A stretch of 64,000 nt of DNA, from the NCBI GenBank assembly GCA_026008535.1, contig BRKX01000002.1, positions 1,138,501 to 1,202,500 of the forward strand, read 5' to 3'. The position numbers and the translations under genes are program-made. This DNA comes from Perilla frutescens. Its lineage: Eukaryota > Streptophyta > Magnoliopsida > Lamiales > Lamiaceae. Shown in pieces: positions 1 through 11,804 of this stretch (position 1 is its first letter; each line of letters opens with the position of its first letter). The notes beneath the pieces are model-generated. The model saw only the letters and a program-made list of their open reading frames with translations, made no database searches and was not told where the DNA came from.

Positions 1-909
1 GTTCATGTTTGCATGTCCTTAATCTCCAAGGGGGGCAAATTTGAGCTGGGGTTATTTTGGTATATGTTTCAAACAGTTGCTTATGTGTTTCTTAGGAATT
101 ACCATTAACCACTTGCAACTTCATTTAGTTAATGCATGAATTGTAAATAAAATGAAATTAAAAGACTAACATATATTATATGAAATTATTTAATATAATA
201 AAAATAAAATATTGATTACAATTTAAAAATATACTAAATAAAATAAAATAAAATATTTAAGATAAATACTCTTCTTACCTATGTGACCCACTCACTTGAT
301 CTCTGAGTCTCTGTTGGAGGCTGATCACATTTGTTTAGTTTAGTTTCCTAACAAAATAGTTTGTATGCTTCTGCAATTTTTTTTTTTCACTTCTATGAAA
401 ATTGATACAAACACTAATCTAACTACTTTATTGTGCAATTTACAATGAACTGAATTGGAATAAAGAAAATACAAATTAGTGCAACCAAATAATAACAAAG
501 ACTATACCACAATCAACTAAAAGTAAATCAAATCAAAATTTTAAATCCTTAATATTGAGGATTCATTAAATGTCTTTTTGTAACGTTAACGGCTTTGTAA
601 TGAGATGTGCTAGATAAAAAATTTAAAATGATTTAACTGTAGAAATGGCCAATCAATTAGCAACATTTCTCAAATATTAAGTACTCCCTCAGTAGCATAA
701 AAATTGATGTTTTACACCTTTTAGCATTCTTTCTCCCAGTTTTACTCATATAAAATATTTTCATAAATATATTGAGGAAATTAATGAGATATGTACATAT
801 ATATATATATATATATTAAAATCAGAGACAAATTAGGATATAGTAGAAAATATAACTTAATAGTATAGGAGATGTAATCTGCAAGCTTCGAGTTTCGTGA
901 AATGATGTA
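1..909. other. AT-rich intergenic DNA
   Basis: No coding region is visible. A stretch near 208-333 recurs at about 5143-5235, including a shared motif ending in GGCTGATCACAT. A short TA microsatellite lies near 798-817. Nothing else is supported. Confidence 0.6.
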
Positions 910-918
910 TTACTTTTT

Positions 919-1807
919 GGTCAAAGTTTCGTTTTGATCCTATAGGAGCGTTTTGATCCCTATTTATCCTTTTGGTTCAAAATGATCCTATGACTATTTT
1001 AAAGGTTAAATTTATTCCCTATTTTGATCCTCCAACTATTTTAACACACTTTTCTCACATAATTAGATTATTTCACACATTAACACACTTTTTACACACA
1101 TATGGATTGAACAAAAACTTTCCACCATTTTCACAAAGACTTCTCATATGGATTGAACATGAATTTTTCTCCATTTTTACAAAAAATCCTCCACTATTTT
1201 ATGTTTGTATAGAAAATTTTTAATTATTTTATTTAGCACAACGTAAATAATTATTTTTGTATGTTTTTAAGTTGTTTTTTTTAATCATTTAATAATGATT
1301 CATATTACTTAGATAATTTCATTTATTTCATATAAAAAGTGTGCATTAGTATATGAAATAATCTAAGTATCTAAATATTATTAATAAATGAAAACATAAA
1401 AATATGATAAAATAAAAAAAAATACAAAAAATAAAAAACAACTAAAAACATACAAAAATAATTATTTATGTTATGCTAAATAAAATCATTAAGATTTTTC
1501 TATACAAACATAAAATAGTGGAGGATTCTTTGTGAAAATGGATAAAATTTCATGTTCAATCCATATGATGATTTTTTGTGAAAATAGTGGAAATTTTGTG
1601 TTTAATCCATATGTGTGTAAAAAGTGTGTTAATGTGTGAAATGATCTAATTATGTGAGAAAAGTGTGTGTCAAAATAGTTGGAGGATCAAAATAGGGACC
1701 AAATTAAACTTTTAAAATAGTTATAGGATCATTTTGAACCAAAAAGATAAATAGGGATGAAAGTGCTCCTACACAAATAGTTATAGGATCAAAATGAACC
1801 TTTGCCC
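919..1807. mobile_element. Mutator-like foldback element (MITE)
   Basis: The two halves of this 889-bp block are long inverted copies of each other, with the turn near 1360-1400. The left end reads GGTCAAAG..TTTTGATCC and the right end is its near complement. The block is flanked by a perfect 9-bp duplication, TTACTTTTT, at 910-918 and 1808-1816. A 9-bp duplication with very long terminal inverted repeats is the hallmark of Mutator-like elements. It has no transposase, so it is non-autonomous. The short frame at 972-1223 lies within the left arm and is not a gene. Confidence 0.75.
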
Positions 1808-2134
1808 TTACTTTTTTTATAGCAAACTTGTTGAAAATTAAATGGACGAGCATGAAAAAAGTTTTAATTTGATACCACCTGTGTATATTGGATTAAAAAT
1901 GAGCAAATCATGATTGTATAAAGTTTTTGAACATTTCTGTGAATATGATGACATCACTTTTTGAAAAAACAACCCCCAGCCCTATTTTTGGAATTTATCA
2001 TATTTACAAGTATTTCACCACCCTTTTATCATCTATATATGTCGTCAAGATGTGTGAATTGGATTTATTCCGTTTCCATAGGGGGTTCGGTTCCTATTTG
2101 GTTAAAAGTTGAGGATATGAGGGGCAATATTAAA

Positions 2135-3973
2135 GGAAAAGGTGCAAATAGCCCCTTCAACCATTATGTGAAATGCTTATTGCCTCTTCCTTGATTATTT
2201 GGATCAAATAGGGCCCCCTCTACATTAAAAGTTGGACTATGCAGATCCTTTCTCGGATGAAAAAATTAACTGTGTTAAAAAACACACACTAAGACACATT
2301 TATTTCACACACACTTAGATATTTTCACATAGTAATACACTTTTTACTCATTAAATATTTATATTTTAAAAAAATAATTTTTTATAATTTCATAAGTTCT
2401 TTTTTTTAAAATATTTTTATTTGTTATTCTATCTTAATTATTTATCAATTCAAATGTGTTTAGCTCATAATATTTCATGCATTTTATTATAGATCAATTA
2501 TTTGCTCACATCATATTTACTCCTTACAAGTCTAATGTCGAGACCCATTATTTGATCCATGTAATCGTGTATCCAAAAATTATTTCACACACACTTAGGT
2601 ATTTTCACATAGTAATACACTTTTTACTCATTAAATATTTATATTTTTAAAAAATATTTTTTTATAATTTCATAAGTTCTTCTTTAAAAAAATATTTCTA
2701 TATTTTATTCTATTTTAATTGTTTATCAATTCAAATGTGTTTAACCCATAATATTTCATGCATTTTATTATAGATCAATTATTTGCTCAAATCATATTTA
2801 TTCTTTACAAGTCTAATGCCGAGACCCATTATTTGATTCATGTTATCGTGTATCCAAAAATTATGGACACACACTTAGATATTTTCACATAGTAATACAC
2901 GTTTTACTCATTAAATATTTATATTTTTAAAAAATATTTTTTTTATAATTTCATAAGTTCTTTTTTTAAAAAATATTTTTATTTTTTATTCTATTTTAAT
3001 TGTTTATCAATTCAAATGTATTTAACTCATAATATTTCATGCATTTTATTATAGATCAATTATTTGCTAACATCATATTTACTCCTTACAAGTCTAATGC
3101 TGAGAACTATTATTTGATCCATGTTATCGTGTATCCAAAAATTATGGACACACACTTAGATATTTTCACATAGTAATACACTTTTTACTCATTAAATATT
3201 TATATTTTTAAAAAATATTTTTTTTATAATATCATAAGTTCTTTTTTTATAAAATATTTTTATTTTTTATTCTATTTTAATTGTTTATCAATTCAAATGT
3301 GTTTAACTCATAATATTTCATGCATTTTATTATAGATCAATTATTTTCTCACATCATATTTACTCGTTACAAGTCTAATGCCGAGACCCATTATTTGATT
3401 CCTGTTGTCGTGTATCCAAAAATTATGGTAAATATTTATTTATACTTCACTTTCATGTAATTTTTTTAGGTATATATTTTTTGTTATTATTTACTCAAGA
3501 TCATAAGTTTTAAAATTATGTATTTATATTTATGAATAATTTATACCCGTGCATCACACAAAAGAAATACTAATTTAATTTATATCGAATTCTCGGTAAT
3601 ACAATAAGATATACATGAGAAATACAATTATATCAATACATTACAAAAAAAAGTTTGCTTACATTTATAAAAATTGAATAAAGTTAAATTTGAAAAACTA
3701 TACGACAAAATTATCATCCATTAATGTGTATATTACTGTAAAATATTTTTTATGTGTTAGTGTGGATAAAGTGTTACTATGTGAAAAGATTTAAGTTTAA
3801 GTGGAAAAATGTGTGTTAGTGTGTGTTATTTAATACCATTAACTTTTCCATCCAATAAAGAGTCTACATTGCCTAACTTTAACATAGAAGGGGCTATTTG
3901 AGCCAAGTAGTCTTTGAAAAGGCAATAAGCAAGCTCCCTGAGTAATAGTCAAGGAGCTATTTGCACCTTTTCC
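2135..3973. mobile_element. Foldback element with internal 280-bp tandem array
   Basis: The ends are inverted copies: GGAAAAGGTGCAAATAGC at 2135 and its complement ending at 3973. Homology continues inward for roughly 200 bases, with matching CACACACTAA-type stretches on both sides. I see no clean target-site duplication: the 9-mers outside the ends match at only about 6 of 9 positions. There is no coding capacity. The same terminal motif appears alone near 25314-25340, so the family has other members in the window. Short frames at 1927-2194 run into the left end and are not convincing genes. Confidence 0.6.
2309..3430. repeat. Four tandem copies of a ~280-bp unit
   Basis: The motif ATTTTCACATAGTAATACAC starts at 2321, 2601, 2881 and 3162, giving periods of 280, 280 and 281. 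Each unit is AT-rich and ends near TGTATCCAAAAATTATGG. Neighbouring units differ mainly by single bases and homopolymer lengths. The array fills the interior of the foldback element at 2135-3973. Confidence 0.85.
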
Positions 3974-4036
3974 CTATAATTAACCCAAAAATTGAGCTAA
4001 CAAAATTTAGAAGGTAATAACTAAAACTAACTCAAA

Positions 4037-4829
4037 TGAAATCTTCTATTGCACATTAGGTGTTGCATTCGAGTAGAGATCCTCTAGTCCCAAGTTTGTG
4101 TGTCAACCGTGTGCCAACATTAAAATTATATATTATTAATAATGTTTTTTTATAAAAATAAAATTTATTATATAATAACTAATAATAATTAATATTTATT
4201 GCTAAAAAATGAAAATTTAAAAAATTAGATACCCTAAGTTTGGGATAATTAACCCCAAAAATCAATTATATTAACTCAAAAGTGAAAATTAATTATTAAA
4301 AAATAATTATAAACCCTAATTGGGATAAACCCTTAATAATAATATAAAATTATAATAAGTCAAAAGAAATTAAAATTGAAAAATAAAATAAAATAAAAAG
4401 TAATATTTTTGAGACTTGGTACACGGTTGGCACACATAAGGTGGGACTAGAGGATCTCAAGTGGTTGCATTCCGTATTGCACACTCCTTTTTTTTTTTTA
4501 CTTTTTTTCAAATTTTTTCTTTGATTTCATTTTTTTATGTTTTAATTTAATTTTATACTTATTATTAGGAGTCATCCTACCCAATTAGAGTGCATTGTAA
4601 TTTTTTAATATTTGATTTTAAATCATTAGTCCTTAATTGATTATTTAAAAAATTAAATACTAAAAAATTATATTAAACCCTTGTTCGGTAGAATGAACCA
4701 TAGATAACAAGTGTAAAATTTAACTAAAGCCATAATAAATTGAAATCAAAGAAAAAAATTAAAAAAAATTAAAAAAATCAGATGTGTAATAAGGAACGCA
4801 ACACCAAATGTGCAATAGATTATTTCGTA
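4037..4829. mobile_element. MITE (CATTCCG family), interrupted
   Basis: Both ends carry the CTATTGCACATT..GTTGCATTC motif in inverted orientation, as in the related copy at 9468-9863. This copy is split by another MITE at 4071-4463. Without the insert it would be about 390 bp, the size of the copy at 9468-9863. It has no coding capacity. The outer limits are approximate. Confidence 0.7.
4071..4463. mobile_element. MITE nested within another MITE
   Basis: Terminal inverted repeats carry GAGATCCTCTAGTCCCA at the left and its complement at the right. A perfect 9-bp duplication, GTTGCATTC, flanks it at 4062-4070 and 4464-4472. Removing the element and one copy of the duplication restores the continuous GTTGCATTCCGTATTGC seen at the same place in the intact sister MITE. 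The 9-bp duplication suggests a Mutator-like origin. Confidence 0.8.
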
Positions 4830-5302
4830 TAAAAATCCGAACAAAAAGGTATAAAGATAAAACTACCATTAACAAATAAAAAGCAAAGTAATTAACTTAA
4901 AAGTTAAAAATATTCGCCCAACTAATCTGGAGAGAATTTAGTCCAACTTTTTTTTTTTTGAGAGAAGAGTTTAGTCCACTTTAATTGTATATCTAACTAT
5001 CAAATTTACTAGACTTTTTTCTTTTTTGATTAATTTTTTATTAGTCTTTATCCCATTTATTTTCTTCATTTTCAATTTTTTGCACGTTATTTTAAGTGTT
5101 ATAATTATTTTTAGCATTAAATTTTTAATCAATTAATTTGCAATAATTACAATTTAAAAATATACTAAATAAAATAAAATATTCAAGAGAAATATTCTTC
5201 ATCTCTGGTTCTCTGTTGAAGGCTGATCACATCTTTCATTTCAATCTACGTAAGGTCAATCTGGATCAAAATCTTTGTTGAAAGGCTCAAACTGCTACTG
5301 AG

Positions 5303-5612
5303 ATGATTGGAGTAAAGAATCTTCTTGAGGAATTGAGGTTCGCTTACAATGAACCTTTATCTATGTATTATGATAATCAAGCAGCCATCTACATTGCAAG
5401 TAATCATGTCTTTCATGAGAGGACTAAACATATTGAAGTTGATTACCACTTTATCCGTGATTGTGTCATGAGCGGATTGATTGCTACTCAATTCACTCCT
5501 TCGTCCAATCAGATTGCTAATATCTTCACAAAATCTTTGAGTGGCAAACATTTTTCACAACTTTGTACCAAGCTGGACATGGTTGATATATATGCTCCAG
5601 CTTGAGGGGGAG
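5303..5612 (+). pseudogene. Ty1/copia RNase H remnant
   Basis: The 100-residue frame is the C-terminal end of a copia polyprotein. It has the RNase H motif YDNQAAIYIA, the HERTKHIEVDYHFIRD block and a tail in IFTKSLSG, all typical of the last 100 residues of copia pol. The stop is followed at once by a purine-rich GAGGGGGAG tract, the usual polypurine primer next to the 3' LTR. Reverse transcriptase, integrase and gag are missing. The sequence just upstream (5236-5302) is not clearly copia-like, so the element is 5'-truncated. It is not closely related to the copia element at 52-57 kb. Confidence 0.85.
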
Positions 5613-5765
5613 TGTTATAGAATATGTGGTTATTAGTGTATAGTTGTATCTGTATTGGGCCTAGGTTTTACTTGCTTCTTTGTAAGTCTACTTTCTCTCC
5701 CTATACATATGGGAGCTGTTCACTTCTGAATATATACGAACACTACTTTTCTCTATATGTCTACA
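5613..5765 (+). repeat. Putative 3' LTR of the copia remnant
   Basis: It begins TGTTATAG directly after the polypurine tract and ends GTCTACA, giving TG..CA borders and about 153 bp. No partner LTR is seen in the window, so the right border rests on the CA dinucleotide alone. Confidence 0.5.
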
Positions 5766-5820
5766 GCTCTTTACCATTCTACACATTTGATCATAATAAT
5801 TGACATAAATGTTTGCAATT

Positions 5821-5930
5821 AATAGAGTTACACCGTAAACATCTAAAAATTCGGCGATAAAATTTGAACCTCGGATTTTACTCGATCGCTCCATTTAGCC
5901 ATGAATGCCCCAACACCGCGCTAGAGAAAC
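5821..5930 (-). repeat. Decayed tRNA-derived SINE, 3' of NLR A
   Basis: On the minus strand there is a box A-like TGGCTAAATGG (5901-5891) and a box B-like GGTTCAAATTT (5870-5860), spaced as in tRNA-derived SINEs. The same unit lies 3' of NLR copies C, D and E. It therefore predates duplication of the NLR unit. Confidence 0.55.
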
Positions 5931-6078
5931 AATAGATCCAAGAATATTAGCCATGATTTTTGTCTTGAAAATTAATGAATAAGATAGAAAGGAGATTTCA
6001 CATGAAAGATAGAAAAAGAATAGGAGGACTAACCTTCTGAACAATATTGGAAATTGTCATCGTGACTTCAACCTCTCC

Positions 6079-7520
6079 TTATTTCCATGAATAATTTGCT
6101 GCAACACTTATGGTAAGACCGTGCCAATTCACTCCAGGATGTTTTTGCTTTGCGCAAGTCTCAGCTAAGGGGTTGCAGTCAACCAGTTTAATATCTTCAA
6201 CATATGGAAAGAGAGGGATCTCACGTAACTTATAGCAATGTTTGAAGGTTAGGCAGATAATATTTCTGAAGCTTTCATCTTTGGCTGTCCACTCCACAAG
6301 ATCTGTGTCTTCAATAGTAAGGCTATAAAGCCTGGAGAATATAATTACTTTTGCATCCCACTTTTCTCCTCGAAAGGCATAGTGCTGCAGTTTCAGCTCT
6401 TTAAGGTATCGTAATTCAAAAATCTTTCTCATGTGTTCCCACGGATATCCAAAGCCGCTCAAAGTCAACTTCACAAGACGAGATGAGGAAAATGCAAGAG
6501 GCGGAGGTGGACGCAAGAGTGTAGGATTGATGATCAGACTATGAAATGATTTCAGTCTACGGAGGCAGGAAATATGATCAAAGCAACTCATGGTTTCAGT
6601 AGCATTGGGCGCAAACTCAATTTGAATTCTTAATTTCTCTAAGCGAGGCAAGCTTTCAAGAACTGCTTCGGTACAACTCTCAACTCCAACATCTAAAAGT
6701 TTTATAAGATTGAGTAAAACCGCATCTGGATTCGGAGGATCAGGTAGGTTTCTTCCCATAATTTCAAGATGCTCCAACTCCTGCAAATCCCATACCTCTA
6801 CAGGCACATACGACTCAACTCCAACTCGTTTGATGCCCAAGTGTTGATGGACAATGAGGAACTTAAGGTTCCACAATTTGGATATGGAAGCAGGGAGTTC
6901 TGCATTACAAGTTAGGGCCAGGTACCTTAAGAGAATTAGTTTAAGTACCTCAACTGGGAATTCGTAGAAACGGATTGTAACAGCATTAAGTACCCTCAAC
7001 ACCTTCCACTGTGTACATATTGGCACTTGATATTGATGATATGGCCCCGCACATAGCAGAGAACGCATAGTTGGAATGGATGAAATTTCTTTATGCACCT
7101 CTTTGATGGCGAATAAGACGTTCTCATAGATGCCAAGACGACGATGGCTTTTCACACATTCATAGAGATGGGATCTTGAACCAGTTTTCTAGCAAGCCTA
7201 GTTTTACCAATACCCGCCATACCACTTATCCAGATAACAACAGGGTCATTAAAATATGAGACTCTTTTGGAATTAATAAGTATGTCTCTGATCCAATTAA
7301 ACTGATCAAATAATCCAAACCATATCACACTCGTCAGTTGCTGATGAAACTTCTTCCTCTGCTTTCGGCATAAATAATTCCTTAACATAATCTTCAATCG
7401 TCTCCGACACTTTCTGCTCCCATAATTCCTCAATGTTTTCTTTCATCTTCCTCGCTGTCTGGGCAAAGGAATCGGCACGTAGTCTTAACTGATAGAGGTT
7501 GAGGGAGAAAGTGGGCTCGC
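6079..7520 (-). pseudogene. R1-like NLR pseudogene A
   Basis: Minus-strand remnant of a CC-NB-LRR protein of the R1/Rx type. It keeps the end of the coiled-coil domain (about 7520-7320), the P-loop GMAGIGKT near 7215-7195, and the complete C-terminal LRR region (7155-6079, ending in YSWK as in copy C). An extra A near 7318 shifts the frame after CDMV. Just after the P-loop the sequence jumps at about 7165 to CVKSHRR-type sequence, which is residue 510 of copy C. Kinase-2, RNBS-B, GLPL and RNBS-D are therefore all deleted. The 5' end is lost near 7520, where homology to the other copies stops. It cannot encode a working receptor. Confidence 0.85.
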
Positions 7521-7572
7521 GCATTAGCGTCAGACGAGTGCATTGGCGAGTCGTCGGATTAAAAAAAAACAA

Positions 7573-8644
7573 ATTAATTTACTTTTATTTTAAGGTTTAT
7601 TAATTTCATTTTAGGGTTTAAATTTATATTTATTTCAAACAAATTAAATCAATTTACTTTAATTTTAGATTCACTAATTTTATTTTAGACTATAAAATTT
7701 TTGGGAAAAAACAAAAAGAAATAACAGAAAATAATAAAAAAATAATAAATTCACCTGAAAAATAAAATAAAAAATGAGGGGAGCGTATAAGAGTTTATAT
7801 GTAAATATATTTGACCTTATTACCAACCCTAGCTAAAACGTTACTCCCTTCGTTGTTTTAGCATTTTTATCTAGAATTAACAATTAATTTTATGGATTAA
7901 TATACCTATGTTGCATGTATGATATAAAATTTTATTCACTTATATTTTCTTAAAAAAAATAATATTTTGTCTCTCCATTTTGCGTAACAACTAGCGTAAT
8001 TTAAATTTTCTTATTCTTCTCTTCATAGTCTGTGTTGTCATTGATGCAAAATTTAATTTCGAAATCAATATGGAAGCCTATCCGCTGATGCAGTTTTTCA
8101 TTTTCCTGTTCTAAAATTTTGAATTTCACGTATAATTTTTTCATCTAACTCTCATAAAAATTCAAATTTGGAGCTATTGATGAAAAATTCGAAAATCAAT
8201 ATAGATGTAGCACAAACTTAACAAAAATATCAACATTCTTTCCTACTTAAATACAAAGATAAAACATTGAAATATAAAATATATTCTATTTTATGGATGA
8301 TATATACTATTATAGGTAAGTTAGAATCAATAAATTTTGTAGGGTTTGGGATATGGTTAAAATTGGGTGAGAGGGTGTGAAAACATATAAAATAACAAAC
8401 ATTTTGACACAAAATAAAAAGATTAAAACAACAATCAAAACGAAATGGAGTGAGTATATATTAATCGAAAACGAATTCGAATCTACCCTATCATATCGTA
8501 TGGCTATAACATTTTCTTTACCCCTTTTTGTGTGCAAGAATATTGATAATTAAGGTACTCGAAGTGACCAACTCTTACCATATAACGACTTAAAAATTAC
8601 AATTCCACCATGTATATACTTGCTGAATATAGTCATAGCCGTAG
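7573..8644. other. AT-rich intergenic DNA
   Basis: Low-complexity A/T-rich sequence between NLR A and the receptor-kinase 3' exon. The short frames at 8230-8537 show no recognisable domain. The stretch just below 8645 is the presumed 3' UTR of the kinase gene. Confidence 0.5.
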
Positions 8645-11600
8645 CTAATCCATGATCTGCAACTGTAATGAACAATGTTCATGGCCGCCATTGGAAAATT
8701 CTTGTTTCTGCAGTATCTGCTGCACACTGTTGAGCTTGCGAAGCGCATCCCGAATGCTGATACGGGCCTCCGGAGACTCTGCAGCACAAGACAGGCCAAC
8801 GCCAATGACGGTGACGAGACAGTCGCGTCGACTTTGAGGAAGCTTACAAGAAGGACTCATGATCTCCTCATCACTACAAAACTTGTTCATCTGCTCAACT
8901 AGCTCTACGTCTAGAACTTTCTCGACGTTGGTTGGGAATTGTTGTTGCACCCAACTCCTTAGGCTTACCCCTCCTCCAAACATCTCATGAGTAGGGTTCT
9001 TCCAAGTGAATAGTTCCAGCAGAAGAATGCCGTAGCTGTATACATCTCCTGCCGTAGATGGCTTTACTCCATACCCGTATTCTATATTCATCATGCAAAT
9101 TAAAAATTCACCTATTAGTTATGAACAATGAAAAATTTGATGAAACCCTCTGCTATCGAGTGTGCTACCTGCTCTACAACACGATTAATTTTATTAGGTT
9201 TTCTTCAATAGTCAACTTCTTCTACTTTAGTTTAATTTGAGGTTCATTCTACCAAATTAATTAGGGTTTACAATTGTTTTTTTCTTAGTAAATAATGCAT
9301 AAAAAATAAAAATAAATACTATAAAAAGATTAAAGAATGAAACTAAAAATTATTGTGCTTTAGTTTGATTTTCTTTTTTCTTTTTTTCTTTTTGAGGAAG
9401 CTTTATTTGATTTCCAACTTGCTAATTATTAGGTTTCATTCTACTCAATTAGGGTGTGATGAAATCCAGTTGAAATCTTCTATTGCACATTTTGTGTTGC
9501 ATTCCGTATTGCACACTCGATTTTTTTAATTTTTTTTTCAATTTTTTTCCTTGATTTCAATTTCTTATGTTTTAGTTTAATTTTACACTTATTATTTAGA
9601 ATTCATCAAACCCAATTAGGATGCATTGTAATTTTTTATTATTTAATTTAAAATTTTGAATTATTAATTGATTATTTGAAAAATTAAAGACTAAAAATAT
9701 ATATGAAACCCTAATTGGGTAGGATGAACCATAAATAATAAGTGTAAAATTAAACCAAAGCATAAGAAATTGAAATTTGAGAAAAAAATTGAAAAAAAAA
9801 AAAGAAAATCGAGTGTGCAATACGGAATGCAACACGAAATGTGCAATAGACGATTTCAAATGGATGAAATCCTTTATTACATATACCATGCGTGTTACAT
9901 TCCCTATTTGCACACTCAATTTATTTTTTCGATTTCAATTTCCTTCTAATTTAGTTTCATTTTACACTTGCCATTTATAGTTCATCCTGCCCAATTAAGA
10001 TGTATTGTAATTTTAAAATTTAATTTTAGTTTTTTGTTATTAATTGTTTATTTGAAATATTAAATATTAAAAAAATCTAATAAACCCTAATTGGGGTAGG
10101 AAGAATCCTAAATAACTAGTGTAAAATTAAACTAAAGTAAAAGAAATTGAAACGAAGAAAAAAAATAAAAAAATCGAGTGTGCAGGGAATGCAACACAAA
10201 ATGTGCAATTATGAATTAGGGTTTATAATTTTATTTTTTTTATAATAATCAATTATTACCTAACAACTAAAATTCAAATACTTAAGAGAGAGATTACAAC
10301 ATTGAACTAAATCACAAGAAATTTAAATCAAAGAAAGAAAAATGATGAAAAATAAATAAATTAATTTGATGGTATTTCAGAGGATATGTTGCACAAATAT
10401 TGGTAGCTAGATGATTTCATTGGATTAAAAATAATAACAGATACCTGGAGGAATGTAGCCAATTGAACCCTTGAGAGTGTGAGTAGAACTGATTGAAGTT
10501 TGGTTGTTTGCATCAACAACCAATAACTTAGCAAGCCCAAAATCTGCTACCTTTGGAGTCATGTCTGAATCCAGCAAAATATTGCTGGGTTTCAAATCAC
10601 AGTGAACAACGGGAGCTTCGGTTTCATTATGCAGATAATCTATCGCTGATGCAATTCCAATCGCAAATCTCAATCTCTCCAACAAATTGAACCTCATATT
10701 ATCTGCATTTTTCCTTCTTCTCCTCCCGCTTATCCAATCATCCAAGCTCCCGTTGCACATGAACTCGAAGATCAAAGCCAGAAAATCTTCGTTTTCCGCA
10801 TCTATACTCGCGCACACAGTCACCAGTTTAACAAGATTCCGATGTCTAACATGTCTCAAAGCTTTACACTCAGCTAGAAAGCTCTTTCTCGATTTAGCAA
10901 TGGTAGTGTCAAGAACCTTAACCGCGACAGCCGCCCCTTCTAGAATCCCTCTGTATACAGATCCGAAGCTTCCTCGTCCAACAACGTTGTCTTCACTAAA
11001 GCCATCAGTTGCAAGGCGGAGATCGTTGTAGGAAACCATCGGCGGCTGTGACTTCACAAAGGATTCAAATGAGCCCTTCTTCATCATCCTTTGCCTTCTC
11101 CGAACGTACCAAATTACGCCAACCGTGAAGCAAAGAGACACTACGGCAGCAACACTCACTACGATGTACACGAGGGTTAGTTTCCTTCCACGATGAGTTC
11201 TGCACGATAAACCTAAGCAGAGATCATGGTTGCTCTCCAGATGAACTTTGGAGGGGTCTGCGAAGACTCCGGTTGTCGGGATCTCGCCTTCCAAGTTGTT
11301 GTGAGACAGATTCAAGAGCTGAAGCAGCTTCAAGTTCTGAAGGTCTAATGGTATCTTCCCCGACAGTTGGTTTGAGGAAAGATCAAGAGTTTCCAACCCC
11401 ATAACATCTCTTAAAGTGACTGGAATTTCACCCGAAAGCATGTTTCGAGCAAGCAACAGTTGCTCCAAGCTCTTGCAATTCCCTATTGATCTAGGAATAT
11501 TCCCTGATATCATGTTGTCACAAATGTTTACGATCGCAACGTTTTCTAACGACCCGATTTCTTCAGGCAACGAACCAGTGAGCTGATTTCGTGACAGATT

Positions 11601-11804
11601 GAGGAAAACACTCAAACTGGGAAGCTTGACGAGTTCAGTTGGTATGGTTCCATTTAGATTATTTTCAGACAAATCCAAGGAAATTAGGTTTTCGAAATTC
11701 CCAAAAGTTGTCGGTATATTTCCGACTAACTTGTTCTTGGACAGATCAAGCTTGGTTAACTGTTTCAGATTGCCTAACGAAGATGGGATCGTTCCAGACA
11801 ACAT
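8645..11804 (-). CDS. 5'-truncated LRR-XII receptor kinase (EFR/Xa21-like), two exons
   Basis: Exon 1 is 11804-10445 and exon 2 is 9081-8645. The donor is CTCCAG|GTATCT and the acceptor is ATATAG|AATACG. Splicing joins GSIGYIPP to EYGYGVKPS in frame, for about 598 residues. Residues 1-200 hold roughly seven LRRs and 209-234 a membrane segment. The kinase P-loop GRGSFGSVY is at 276-284, the lysine at 296, HCDLKPSN at 401-408 and DFG at 421-423. HCD instead of HRD marks a non-RD kinase, typical of immune receptors of this subfamily. There is no signal peptide, and family members carry many more LRRs. The ATG at 11804 lies exactly at a junction with NLR copy B, so the N terminus is missing. It is either a pseudogene or an odd chimera. 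Confidence 0.8.
9468..9863. mobile_element. MITE (CATTCCG family), intact copy
   Basis: Inverted ends of about 45 bp share TCTATTGCACATTT and GCATTCCGTATTGCACACT. The 10-bp direct repeat GATGAAATCC lies at 9458-9467 and 9863-9872, so the duplication is 9 or 10 bp. The central part is AT-rich and non-coding. This copy is the reference for the interrupted one at 4037-4829. Confidence 0.75.
9880..10215. mobile_element. MITE (CATTCCG family), degraded copy
   Basis: It starts just after the previous copy with GTTACATTCCCTATTTGCACAC and ends with the inverted GTGTGCAGGGAATGCAACAC. The left terminus is decayed and no duplication is evident. Confidence 0.55.

Larger units (their letters stand above)
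9082..10444 (-). other. Receptor-kinase intron filled with MITEs
   Basis: This 1363-bp intron sits at the position conserved in LRR-XII kinases, between GYIPP and EYG. It holds two MITEs of one family (9468-9863 and about 9880-10215) and older fragments of similar sequence near 9240 and 9430. No exon is hidden in it. Confidence 0.75.

Noticed and set aside
2309..3430. CRISPR-like array
   Set aside because: The units are 280-bp tandem repeats with no unique spacers, in plant nuclear DNA inside a transposon.
2126..3983. A 9-bp duplication flanking the 2135-3973 element
   Set aside because: AATATTAAA and TATAATTAA match at only 6 of 9 AT-rich positions, no better than chance.
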